Numbered from the stretch's first letter, positions 15,697 to 23,618 are shown. The stretch: 23,979 bases of DNA from DTU049 sp033809015 (GCA_033809015.1 JAPXMM010000024.1:1-23979), one strand, 5' to 3'. Program-made: numbers and translations. The notes: generated by a model from the sequence alone, not told the origin.

Positions 15697-16185
15697 ATGG
15701 GAAAGAAATTTATTAGCTTTTTTTTAATGGCTACAATTTTATTAGCTATGCCTTCATGTAAAAAAATTAATACAAATAAAGTAATTGAATTCAATAACAA
15801 ATTAGTTGATGATCAACATACAGTTTTGCAGCATGAAGCTAAATTATATTTTGGTATCTATGAAAATAAACCAACTGATACATTAATAATGTTTTTAAAA
15901 GAATATCAAACTGTTTTAGATACTATTATAAAAAAATATGAAAAACCGTTCAAGGTAGAAGATACATTTAGACAAGGAGCACTTGAACTTTTTAAAGTTT
16001 ATAATGATATAGCTAAAAACACTTATCCACATTTGATTTCTTTATTAGATAGTGCAAATGAAGGTGGAGTTTTCGAAAGTCAAGAAATAATTGATTTAAT
16101 GATGATGATTGATAGTACAGAAGATATGGCAAATAAAAAATTAATAAGTTTACAGCAATATGTAATGGACAAATATAAAAATTAA
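15697..16185 (+). CDS. Putative lipoprotein of unknown function
   Basis: This 162-residue protein read from the ATG at 15697 starts MGKKFISFFLMATILLAMPSC, a lipoprotein signal with the lipobox AMPSC. The mature part is helical, charged and has no membrane segment: VIEFNNKLVDDQHTVLQ, then DTFRQGALELFKVYNDIAKN. It loosely recalls Bacteroidetes surface lipoproteins of the LIC11966 type, but that is only an impression and I assign no function. It lies 38 bases before gpmA in the same direction and has a promoter of its own. Confidence 0.75.
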   Translation: MGKKFISFFLMATILLAMPSCKKINTNKVIEFNNKLVDDQHTVLQHEAKLYFGIYENKPTDTLIMFLKEYQTVLDTIIKKYEKPFKVEDTFRQGALELFKVYNDIAKNTYPHLISLLDSANEGGVFESQEIIDLMMMIDSTEDMANKKLISLQQYVMDKYKN

Positions 16186-16223
16186 TTTTAAAAAATTATT
16201 ATACTCAAAATACAAAATAAAAT

Positions 16224-16970
16224 ATGAAAACTTTGGTATTAGTGAGACACGGTGAAAGTGTATATAATCGTGCTAATATTTTTACAGGATGGACTGATGT
16301 AGCATTAACTCCTGAAGGTGAACAAGAAGCTATAGAAGCAGGTAAAATTCTAAAAGAAAAAGGATTTGATTTCGACATAACATATACATCTGTATTACAA
16401 AGAGCAATTAAAACACTCTGGTTAATTTTAGAACAAATGGATAGAATGTGGTTACCAGAAATAAAAACTTGGAGACTAAATGAAAAGCACTATGGTAAAT
16501 TGCAAGGGTTGAATAAATCTGAGATGGCAGCAAAATATGGAGAGGAACAAGTTCTTTTATGGCGACGAGCTTATGATGTTCGTCCACCATTACTTTCTGA
16601 AGATGAAATAGCAGATATGAGAAAGCAAGCCAGGTATAATGATGTAGATAATATACAATATATGTTAGGTGAATCTTTAAAGGATACTGTAGAAAGAGTT
16701 ATACCTCTCTGGGAAGAAAAAATAAAAAATGATTTACTTGATGATAAAAGAGTGCTGATTTCTGCTCACGGCAATAGTCTGAGAGGTGTAGTAAAGTATC
16801 TTGATCAAATGTCAGAAGACGAAGTTTTACATTTCAATATTCCTACTGGCATTCCTCTTGTTTATCAATTAGATGATAATTTAAAACCAATTAATAGATA
16901 TTTTCTCGCTGATGAAGAAAAATTAAAAGCTGCTATTGATAAAATAGCAAATCAAGGAAAAGCAAAATAA
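16224..16970 (+). CDS. gpmA: 2,3-bisphosphoglycerate-dependent phosphoglycerate mutase
   Basis: This 248-residue cytoplasmic enzyme interconverts 3- and 2-phosphoglycerate in glycolysis. It begins MKTLVLVRHGES, with the phosphorylated His9; the second catalytic His is His182 in SAHGNSLRG. RAIKTLW, WRLNEKHYGKLQGLNKSEMAAKYGEEQV and GESLKDTVERVIPLWEE complete the dPGM signature, and the length fits exactly. It is 6 bases from the next gene, so the two form an operon. Confidence 0.96.
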   Translation: MKTLVLVRHGESVYNRANIFTGWTDVALTPEGEQEAIEAGKILKEKGFDFDITYTSVLQRAIKTLWLILEQMDRMWLPEIKTWRLNEKHYGKLQGLNKSEMAAKYGEEQVLLWRRAYDVRPPLLSEDEIADMRKQARYNDVDNIQYMLGESLKDTVERVIPLWEEKIKNDLLDDKRVLISAHGNSLRGVVKYLDQMSEDEVLHFNIPTGIPLVYQLDDNLKPINRYFLADEEKLKAAIDKIANQGKAK

Positions 16971-16976
16971 TAATTT

Positions 16977-18368
16977 ATGCCACTTATTAAATCTATTTCA
17001 GGTATTAGAGGTACCATAGGAGATAGTGATGGATTAGATCCTATAAACGTAGTAAAATACTCTTTAGCCTTTGCTACTGTTATAAAAAACCAATTTCAAG
17101 ATGCTTTACCTAAAATCGTTGTAGGTAGAGATGGTAGAATATCAGGAAATTCTATAAAGAATTTAGTAATTAATAGTTTGATTTGTACAGGAATAGACGT
17201 GTATGATGCAGATTATAGTACTACTCCTAGCATAGAAATGGGAGTTAAGTATTTAAATGCTCAAGGTGGTATAATGATAACTGCTAGTCATAATCCTCAA
17301 AATTGGAATGCTCTTAAATTTTTTAATGAAAATGGTGAATTCATTACTGAAGATATTCTGAAGGAAATTGAAAACATTGCTAGTGATTCATCTGCATTTT
17401 CTCTTGTTAAAGAAGAAAAATTTGGACAAATTTATGAGGCTCCAGATTTGATAGATTATCATATAAGTAGAATTTTAGATTTATCTTATATTAACAGAGA
17501 TTTAATTAAACAATCTAATTTTAAAATTATTGTAGATACTATCAATAGTACTGGTAGTATAGCTATTAGAAAATTATTTGATGCATTAGGAGTAGAAAAT
17601 TATATTTTATTAAATGATGAAGTAAATGGTATGTTCGAGCATTCACCAGAACCATTACCCGAAAATTTATCTCAATTATCATTTAATGTGAAAACTAATA
17701 AAGCAGATGTAGGTTTTGCAGTAGATCCAGATGTTGATAGATTAGCTATAGTATGTGATAATGGAGATATGTTTGGTGAAGAATATACCATTGTAGCAGT
17801 TGCTGATTATATTCTTGAAAATAATCCTGGTCCTGTAGTTGTTAATCTGAGTACAACTCAAGCAGTTAAATTCATCGCAGATAAATATAATTGTCCGCTA
17901 TATTATTCTGCAGTGGGAGAAATAAATGTAGTAAATAAAATGAAAGAAGTGGGAGCAGTAATCGGCGGTGAAGGTAATGGAGGAGTTATTTTACCAGAAT
18001 TACATTACGGCAGAGATGCTATTCTAGGTATTGCCTTGTTTTTAAGCTTTTTAGCTAATAAACAAAAACCTGTATCTGTCATCAAATCTTATTATCCTTA
18101 TTATCATATGATAAAATCTAAAATTGAAATTAGCAATTTTAATTTACCCATAGAATATATTTTAAATGAAATTCAAAAACGTAATTCTCAATTTGACTTC
18201 ATTAATATTGATGGACTTAAACTAACAAATAATGATGATACATGTATACATATGAGACCATCTAATACTGAACCTATTATTCGCATTTATATAGAAAGTA
18301 GTAGTAAGGCTAAAGCTGAAAATTTTTTATATAAAATTATGCAAGATATTAATGAAATTATAAAATAA
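16977..18368 (+). CDS. glmM: Phosphoglucosamine mutase / phosphohexomutase
   Basis: This 463-residue alpha-D-phosphohexomutase carries four expected loops: the phosphoserine loop ITASHNPQNWNALKF (Ser104), the metal loop DPDVDR (250-255), the sugar loop GEGNGG (331-336) and the phosphate-binding loop RPSNTEPIIRIY (427-438). Such Bacteroidetes proteins convert glucosamine-6-phosphate to glucosamine-1-phosphate for peptidoglycan and LPS precursors, although phosphomannomutase activity cannot be excluded from sequence. It follows gpmA by 6 bases and precedes a small gene by 7 bases, an apparent three-gene operon. Confidence 0.9.
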   Translation: MPLIKSISGIRGTIGDSDGLDPINVVKYSLAFATVIKNQFQDALPKIVVGRDGRISGNSIKNLVINSLICTGIDVYDADYSTTPSIEMGVKYLNAQGGIMITASHNPQNWNALKFFNENGEFITEDILKEIENIASDSSAFSLVKEEKFGQIYEAPDLIDYHISRILDLSYINRDLIKQSNFKIIVDTINSTGSIAIRKLFDALGVENYILLNDEVNGMFEHSPEPLPENLSQLSFNVKTNKADVGFAVDPDVDRLAIVCDNGDMFGEEYTIVAVADYILENNPGPVVVNLSTTQAVKFIADKYNCPLYYSAVGEINVVNKMKEVGAVIGGEGNGGVILPELHYGRDAILGIALFLSFLANKQKPVSVIKSYYPYYHMIKSKIEISNFNLPIEYILNEIQKRNSQFDFINIDGLKLTNNDDTCIHMRPSNTEPIIRIYIESSSKAKAENFLYKIMQDINEIIK

Positions 18369-18375
18369 CTTTATC

Positions 18376-18642
18376 ATGCCAAGGAAAAAAGCTAAATATA
18401 GAAAATATAAATTTGCTATTCCTAATAGTACTGCAACTAAATTTGAAGAATTCTGTAAAATAAGTGGTACTACTCCTAATAAATTTATTAGAACTATTAT
18501 TAATGATTTTATTCAAAATAATGACCAACATTCTTTACATTATTTTTATAAAAAAGAAAATCATGAACATAAAGTTTATAACAATAAAAATAAAAATATT
18601 GAAAATAAAATCAACCAATTATCCCTATTTGATGATTTTTAA
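18376..18642 (+). CDS. Small ribbon-helix-helix-like protein ending in QLSLF motif
   Basis: This 88-residue basic protein is not assigned to a named family. Residues 11-47 (YKFAIPNSTATKFEEFCKIS, then GTTPNKFIRTIINDFI) look like a ribbon-helix-helix DNA-binding unit: a short strand followed by two helices separated by a GTTPN turn. An Asn/Lys-rich linker (52-80) leads to QLSLFDDF at the very C-terminus. QLSLF (81-85) is a perfect match to the QL(S/D)LF pentapeptide by which proteins bind the DNA polymerase sliding clamp. It lies 7 bases after glmM and is followed by a strong terminator. The frame also overlaps a second open frame (18464-18655) that is less plausible. Confidence 0.7.
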   Translation: MPRKKAKYRKYKFAIPNSTATKFEEFCKISGTTPNKFIRTIINDFIQNNDQHSLHYFYKKENHEHKVYNNKNKNIENKINQLSLFDDF

Positions 18643-18665
18643 CAAAAATTTGTAAATATATCAAT

Positions 18666-18693
18666 AAAAAAAGCCTCAATTGAGGCTTTTTTT
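18666..18693. terminator. Bidirectional intrinsic terminator
   Basis: A 28-bp perfect palindrome: seven A, GCCTCAA, TTGAGGC, seven T. It lies between the end of the gpmA-glmM operon (+) and the ferritin-like gene (-) and can serve both. Confidence 0.93.
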
Positions 18694-18717
18694 ATTTTAA
18701 TTTTTTTATGAAAAAAA

Positions 18718-19209
18718 TTATTTTTTCATAGATTCGAAATCTTCAAGTAGATTTTCTAAATCATCTTCATGCTCTACTTCATCTTCGAGAATTTCACGAA
18801 TTAGATGAAAAGTTATAGGATCATTACCTCCGATAAATTCTAATAATTTATTGTAAACATCAATAGCACATTGTTCACCTTTAATGTTTTGTTTTAATAA
18901 TACTTCAGTATTAGGATTTTCTGGTGCTTCATATCCGCAATTGGACATCTTGTACCAATCTTCGGGTTTAATGATAGGTGTTCCACCTAATTGTAGAATG
19001 CGTTCTGCTAATCTCTCTGCATGTTCTAATTCTTCATTAGCATGTTCCATGAGCTCATTAGCTACTGGCTCTCTCATTATACCTTTAGCTACTTTTGCAC
19101 CTACCCAATACTGATAATAAGCTAACCATTCATCAGCATAAGCTTTGTTTAATAATTCCAAAAGCTTGTCTACATCTAATTTAATAATAGCTTTACCTCT
19201 TGTTCCCAT
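18718..19209 (-). CDS. Dps-like ferritin (DPSL / thioferritin type)
   Basis: This is a 163-residue four-helix ferritin-like protein. Metal-site motifs are Glu27 (YADEWLAYYQYW), ExxH at Glu60-His63 (EELEHAERL), Glu112 (GEQC) and a second ExxH at Glu144-His147 (EDEVEHEDD), a bacterioferritin-like diiron site. Cys91 (SNCGYEAP) and Cys114 (two residues after a metal ligand) match the cysteine pair that defines DPSL proteins of Sulfolobus and Bacteroides. Such cages oxidise iron with peroxide and protect DNA and protein. An unusually good Shine-Dalgarno (AAGGAGG) and a -7 box precede it. It stands alone, next to tRNA-His. Confidence 0.9.
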   Translation of the reverse strand: MGTRGKAIIKLDVDKLLELLNKAYADEWLAYYQYWVGAKVAKGIMREPVANELMEHANEELEHAERLAERILQLGGTPIIKPEDWYKMSNCGYEAPENPNTEVLLKQNIKGEQCAIDVYNKLLEFIGGNDPITFHLIREILEDEVEHEDDLENLLEDFESMKK

Positions 19210-19214
19210 ATTTA

Positions 19215-19221
19215 CCTCCTT
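19215..19221 (-). promoter_or_regulatory. Strong Shine-Dalgarno of the ferritin-like gene
   Basis: AAGGAGG on the minus strand, 5 bases before the ATG. It is the only consensus-strength ribosome-binding site I see in the window, and it fixes the start codon. Confidence 0.85.
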
Positions 19222-19242
19222 ATTTTTGATTAATTGTTATTG

Positions 19243-19250
19243 CAAATTTA
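19243..19250 (-). promoter_or_regulatory. -7 promoter box of the ferritin-like gene
   Basis: TAAATTTG on the minus strand, followed by C, 33 bases before the ATG. No oxidative-stress operator was recognised. Confidence 0.6.
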
Positions 19251-19317
19251 ACAAAAATTTTTTTAAAAAGGATAAAAAATGATTTTTATTATAATTAATA
19301 TGAAAATATATTGAAAG

Positions 19318-19391
19318 GGTGGATGATGGGACTTGAACCCACAACTTCCAGATCCACAATCTGGTGCTCTAACCATTGAACTACATCCACC
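19318..19391 (-). tRNA. tRNA-His (anticodon GTG)
   Basis: On the minus strand it folds as a full cloverleaf: acceptor GTGGATG/CATCCAC, D arm GTTCAATGGTTAGAGC, anticodon arm CCAGA-TTGTGGA-TCTGG with anticodon GTG, and T arm GTGGG-TTCAAGT-CCCAT. The extra 5' G (19391) opposite the discriminator C (19318) is the G-1:C73 identity element specific to tRNA-His. The 3' CCA is not encoded. Confidence 0.97.
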
Positions 19392-19401
19392 ATTTATTTT
19401 G

Positions 19402-19409
19402 CAAAATTA
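19402..19409 (-). promoter_or_regulatory. -7 promoter box of tRNA-His
   Basis: TAATTTTG on the minus strand, 10 bases before the mature 5' end; an upstream TTTG lies 16 bases away (19426-19429). Confidence 0.6.
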
Positions 19410-19868
19410 AATAAAAATTTTCAATCAAAATTAAATAAAATTTAAAAATAGTAGAAAATAAGTTAATATAATCTAATATTGTTAACATTATTAAAAATTT
19501 AAATCTATAAAATATTAAAAAAGATTTATTTTTTTAAGGTTATAGTTTAAAAATAGTTATATAAAAAGAGCAATTCAAAGGAAGGCTAGGGAAGAGAAAA
19601 AAATATTTACGTTAGCTTTTCTCTATGCTTTAATTTCAACCTCACATACACATATCACGCTTCCTAGTCTGACGCTGCTAAATTTAACATCCTACATATA
19701 TCATCTATCATTCTACTCAATAAATATTTATGTTTTACTACGTACCACATTATGTAGCTCTGCAAATACTTCGTAGCTACTCCTCTAAAGGTACTATTTA
19801 TCAACCCAGTAAAATCATTTCCAATGTGGTTTTAATTCTAGCTGAGAATTAATTTTGGAGATATTCTT
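19410..19868. other. Intergenic region with transposase relic
   Basis: The half from 19410 to about 19600 is plain AT-rich sequence with nothing recognised beyond the tRNA promoter. From 19664 to 19831 a broken fragment of an IS1595-type gene lies on the minus strand, abutting a dispersed repeat (19817-19872). Confidence 0.6.
19664..19831 (-). pseudogene. Relic of an IS1595-type transposase (C-terminal part)
   Basis: Read on the minus strand, 56 codons between two in-frame stops encode FTGLINSTFRGVATKYLQSY, then IMWYVVKHKYL, and end LNLAASD-stop. This matches the C-terminal region of the intact copy (FRGVATKYLTNYIMWFVVKG to LNLAASDRRAW). Just after LNLAASD a one-base shift destroys the frame where the intact gene continues. 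The upstream catalytic and DNA-binding parts are missing. It is thus a third, decayed member of the same family, in opposite orientation. Confidence 0.85.
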
Positions 19869-19872
19869 TTAA
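19817..19872 (+). repeat. Dispersed repeat, copy B
   Basis: It aligns with 8774-8830 over its full length (shared GTTTTAAT, AGCTGA, TATTCTTT). It overlaps the end of the transposase relic on one side and the last codon region of the arginase-fold gene on the other. Confidence 0.6.
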
Positions 19873-21020
19873 GCCTTTTTCTTTATTGCATTCCAAAAAA
19901 TTAAAGGAATTTTATTTTGTAGAGCAGCTAGATAATCTTCATATAGGCAAGGAATGAGAGTATGACGTTGTATATGAGTAGTATTATTTATAGGTAGCTC
20001 TATCCACCATCTATCTGAGCGAGTACTTCTGTAAAAAATTAATTCATTAATAGGAGAATCCATAATAACAGTATATTTGAGCATTTGCGTTTTGGGAGTA
20101 TAAGGATAATCTTTTACTCGTAGAGAAACACCTTCTGCTATATACCATAAAGCCTGAGCTATAAGCTGCATAGTTTGATCTTCTAAATCTTTGTCTGGAT
20201 TGTAATTATAAAAAGTGAAAACTGATGATTTATCAGACATACCAGCATAATATGATAGTTGACAAAGTTCCTCAGCATACAAACCATTAGGAAGTGCAAG
20301 CATAGTAGCAGGAGCTTCTGATTTTTTCATAACGTTCATATCTATGCAAATAATATCTGAATTTCTAATATATGGTTCTGCAGCTCTTATATTTTCGCGA
20401 ATATCACCTAATCTCAATAAATCAAAAAAATTATTTTCTACCCATTGTAGAGCATCACTATCTGTCAGATAACTTTGATATCCGATGAAAGTAGCAGTAT
20501 TTAAAAGTAAATTATTTCTGAAAATATAGTCATGCCACGGTAATAAATCTTTAGATTTTTCCCATAGATTCTCATTATTTATATCTATAAATGGCAAAAT
20601 AAAAGCTAAATTATAATATCGTTTTATATGCTCATAAGCTTTATGAATCGCTAAAATAACAGATCTATCATCGCTAATAATTATGGGTACTATTCCAGCA
20701 GTTATTAAATCTGATAAAACGTATGCCAATCCATCAATACTATCTTTAGCATTTACACTATTAATGAAAGAGCCACAATCTAATATGTGAACTTTATCTA
20801 TATTACTATATGAATATAAATAAGATCTTAGTTTTATTAAACTTGTAATAAATTTTTCTCTGTCATTATTTATAGAAAAATTGATAAGAGCTATAGTATT
20901 AGCATCTGAAGGAATATTTTCATTATTTTGTAAATCTATAACGTTATTAGATAATTGGGAATTTTTGTAATGATTATGATTTAATGAAAAAGTATCGAAA
21001 AAATTAGCTATTTCTTTCAT
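19869..21020 (-). CDS. Arginase/formimidoylglutamase-fold protein, metal site degenerate
   Basis: This 383-residue protein has the ureohydrolase order of motifs but not the ligands. GGDHS reads ISDDRS (115-120), DAHxD reads FIDINNE (144-150), and the DxDxxDxxxAPG block reads IDMNVMKKSEAPA (226-238), keeping only some acidic residues. GLYAEELCQLSYYAG (246-260) matches the region after the metal site. Loss of the His ligands makes binuclear manganese chemistry unlikely; it may be a pseudoenzyme or bind something else. Its ATG overlaps the topA stop (ATGA), so the two are translationally coupled, an arrangement I recall as common in Bacteroidetes. Database names such as formimidoylglutamase for this group should not be taken literally here. 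Confidence 0.8.
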   Translation of the reverse strand: MKEIANFFDTFSLNHNHYKNSQLSNNVIDLQNNENIPSDANTIALINFSINNDREKFITSLIKLRSYLYSYSNIDKVHILDCGSFINSVNAKDSIDGLAYVLSDLITAGIVPIIISDDRSVILAIHKAYEHIKRYYNLAFILPFIDINNENLWEKSKDLLPWHDYIFRNNLLLNTATFIGYQSYLTDSDALQWVENNFFDLLRLGDIRENIRAAEPYIRNSDIICIDMNVMKKSEAPATMLALPNGLYAEELCQLSYYAGMSDKSSVFTFYNYNPDKDLEDQTMQLIAQALWYIAEGVSLRVKDYPYTPKTQMLKYTVIMDSPINELIFYRSTRSDRWWIELPINNTTHIQRHTLIPCLYEDYLAALQNKIPLIFWNAIKKKA

Positions 21021-23416
21021 TTTTTTGATTTTTTAGCTTTGTGTTTTTCTATTAATTCTTTGACTTCACTTTCTGAGATACTATCAATAGATACACTTTT
21101 AGGAATAGGCACATTACCATCTTCAGTTTTAATGTAAGGACCATAACGTCCTATCCAAATTTGTATCAATGGTTTTTCTGAAATAGTTTTAATAAGACCA
21201 TTGGGTTGAGAAATTATTTTAATAGCTTCATCTAGTGTAAAATCAGTCAAAGGTTTGTCTAGGTTTTTGATAGAATAAAATTTATTTTTATACAAAACAT
21301 AAGGACCATAGCGGCCAACGTTTACTATAACTTTGTCACCTTCATATTCACCAAGCTCTTTAGGCAATTCAAAATATTTCAAAGCCTCTTCTAAAGTTAT
21401 TTCATTAAAATCTACTTTTTGTTTTTTGCTAATAGAGACATAAATAGGTTTTTCATTATCAGTATAATCACCCAATTGTAATGCCATGCCATGTTTAGTA
21501 TAAGTAATATAAACATTTTTATTTGTTTTAGGATCTATGCCTAATAGTTTAGAAATATGTTGCTTATCTGAAGTCTGTGTAACATCTTCAACCTTTGGAT
21601 GAAAATTTTTATAAAAATCAGCAAGCATTTCTTGCCATTGTTCATCGCCAGTAGCTATTTTGTCAAAACGTTCCTCTATATCAGCTGTAAAGTTATAATC
21701 CATAATATCTGCAAAATATTTAATAAGAAAATCAGTTACCACCTTTCCTAATTCAGTAGAAATCAATTTTTGTTTTTCACCGCCGAATTTTTCTTTTTTT
21801 TCAGTAATTTTAATTTTTTTAGAATTATCTAAAGTGAAAATTTTAATATCTCTTTCTTGGGTAGGAATAGTTTTTTTCTCTACATAATCTCTTTGTTGAA
21901 TAGTAGTGATAATGGTTGCGTAAGTAGAAGGACGCCCTATACCTAGCTCTTCTAATTTTTTAACAAGAGCAGCCTCATTATAATGATATGGCGGACTAGT
22001 GAAACTTTGCTTGGCTGAGATTTCTTTATAGTTTAATTGATCACCAATTTTGAATAAAGAGATATCAATTTTAGAAGCAGCTTGAGTGTCATCATCATCT
22101 TCCACATTATCTTTTTCTTGATAAATTTTCAGATAACCATCAAAAGTAAGAGTTTCACTTTTAGCTAAAAATAGATATTTGCTAATATTAGTAGCTATGG
22201 TTATAGTAGCACGGATAAATTCAGCATTAGCCATTTGCGAAGCAATAGTTCGACGCCAAATAAGTTCATAAAGCCTTTTGATTTGTCCAGAAGCATCAAT
22301 AGTAGGTTTAGATAAATCAGTTGGACGAATAGCTTCATGGGCTTCTTGAGCTCCTTTAGATTTAGTTTTATATTGTCTTCTTTTATAATATTTCTCTCCA
22401 TAGTTAGAATTGATGAATTCTTTAGCAGCATTAAGAGCAAAATTGCTAAGTGTAACACTATCAGTTCTCATATAAGTGATGAGACCAGACTCATATAACT
22501 CTTGAGCTAAATGCATAGTTTGCGAAACTGAGAGACCTATTTGCTTTGCTGCTTCCTGCTGTAGAGTAGAAGTGATAAATGGAGGAGGAGGGGTACGCTT
22601 AGCTGGATGCTGCTCTATATCTGAAATAGTAAAAATAGCATCTTTAGATTGTTCTAAAAAGTCTAAAGCTTCTTTATCCTTTTTAAATTGATGATTTAGC
22701 TCAGCAGACAATAAAATATCTGGCTTGTCTATCAGATTAAATTTACCAGTTACTTTATATGATTCATCAGAAACGAATCCTTCTATTTCTCTATCTCTTT
22801 CAACTATTAATCTCAAGCCCACAGATTGCACTCTACCAGCAGATAAATTTTTAGCAATTTTTTTCCAAAGAATGGGAGATAATTCATAACCTACTAAACG
22901 ATCTAAAATACGACGAGCTTGCTGAGCATTGACTAGATTGTAGTCAATATTTCTGGGATTTTTTATAGCTTCTTCAATAGCAGATTTAGTAATTTCATGA
23001 AAAGTAATGCGTCTTAGTTTCTGAACAGGAATTTCTAAAGCCTCAGCAAGGTGCCAACTGATAGCTTCTCCCTCTCTATCTTCATCAGTAGCTAACCAAA
23101 CAATTTCACTTTGCTTGCTTGCAGCACTCAGTTGGTTGACAACCTTTTCTTTACCTTTAATAATAATATATTTAGGTTCGAAATTTTTATCTACATTAAC
23201 CCCGAGCTCACCCTTAGGTAAATCTCTGATATGACCAAAACTAGATAATACAGTAAAATCATTACCTAAATATTTTTCAATAGTTTTGGCTTTAGCAGGT
23301 GATTCAACAATTACTAAATTTTTTCCCTTGAGTTTATACTCAGATTGATTTTTTGATTTGTTATTAGCAGTAGATTTATTACTGCTTTGTTTTTTTTCAC
23401 TATTTTTTTTAGCCAC
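21017..23416 (-). CDS. topA: DNA topoisomerase I (type IA)
   Basis: This 799-residue enzyme relaxes negative supercoils. I place the start at the GTG of 23416 (VAKKNSEKKQ): the frame is open to 23572, but the extra 52 residues are a Phe/Tyr-rich string unlike any TopA, and a promoter box (23440-23447) lies inside them. After a Lys/Ser/Asn-rich tail (1-30), the Toprim domain shows LVIVESPAKAKTIEKYLG (Glu38) and the DEDREGE metal site (111-117). The catalytic Tyr is 315 in SGLITYMRTDSV. GIGRPSTYATII marks the core's end. The C-terminus has no Cys4 zinc fingers but has repeats with GRYGPYV and GRYGPYI, the non-zinc type of C-terminal domain. It is the first gene of a two-gene operon. Confidence 0.96.
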   Translation of the reverse strand: MAKKNSEKKQSSNKSTANNKSKNQSEYKLKGKNLVIVESPAKAKTIEKYLGNDFTVLSSFGHIRDLPKGELGVNVDKNFEPKYIIIKGKEKVVNQLSAASKQSEIVWLATDEDREGEAISWHLAEALEIPVQKLRRITFHEITKSAIEEAIKNPRNIDYNLVNAQQARRILDRLVGYELSPILWKKIAKNLSAGRVQSVGLRLIVERDREIEGFVSDESYKVTGKFNLIDKPDILLSAELNHQFKKDKEALDFLEQSKDAIFTISDIEQHPAKRTPPPPFITSTLQQEAAKQIGLSVSQTMHLAQELYESGLITYMRTDSVTLSNFALNAAKEFINSNYGEKYYKRRQYKTKSKGAQEAHEAIRPTDLSKPTIDASGQIKRLYELIWRRTIASQMANAEFIRATITIATNISKYLFLAKSETLTFDGYLKIYQEKDNVEDDDDTQAASKIDISLFKIGDQLNYKEISAKQSFTSPPYHYNEAALVKKLEELGIGRPSTYATIITTIQQRDYVEKKTIPTQERDIKIFTLDNSKKIKITEKKEKFGGEKQKLISTELGKVVTDFLIKYFADIMDYNFTADIEERFDKIATGDEQWQEMLADFYKNFHPKVEDVTQTSDKQHISKLLGIDPKTNKNVYITYTKHGMALQLGDYTDNEKPIYVSISKKQKVDFNEITLEEALKYFELPKELGEYEGDKVIVNVGRYGPYVLYKNKFYSIKNLDKPLTDFTLDEAIKIISQPNGLIKTISEKPLIQIWIGRYGPYIKTEDGNVPIPKSVSIDSISESEVKELIEKHKAKKSKK

Positions 23417-23439
23417 AATTGTAAATTTAATTGTTAATG

Positions 23440-23447
23440 CAAAAGTA
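23440..23447 (-). promoter_or_regulatory. -7 promoter box of topA
   Basis: TACTTTTG followed by C on the minus strand, 23 bases before the GTG start; it supports the short form of TopA. Confidence 0.65.
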
Positions 23448-23595
23448 TATAAAAAATTAGGAAAATAAATAAAACACTTAAAAAAATGATAATAAAAGTG
23501 TAGGGGATAATAATAAAGAAAAGAGGTGTAGGAAAAAAGAGAGAATATAATTTTTATGTTTTTAAAAATCAAGTTTTTTTGTTATAGAAAATTTA

Positions 23596-23603
23596 TATAT
23601 TTG
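23596..23603 (+). promoter_or_regulatory. -7 promoter box of IS1595-type gene, copy 2
   Basis: TATATTTG followed by C, at the same place relative to the ATG as in copy 1. Confidence 0.65.
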
Positions 23604-23618
23604 CAAAAAATTATAATT

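Noticed and set aside
18464..18655. Alternative frame overlapping the small ribbon-helix-helix-like gene
   Set aside because: Its product is an Ile/Leu/Lys run typical of out-of-frame AT-rich DNA; the chosen frame has a domain, a short operon gap and a C-terminal motif.
23417..23572. N-terminal extension of topA by 52 residues
   Set aside because: The extension is Phe/Tyr-rich, unlike TopA proteins, overlaps the shared left flank of IS copy 2 and contains the promoter box; the GTG at 23416 gives a normal N-terminus.
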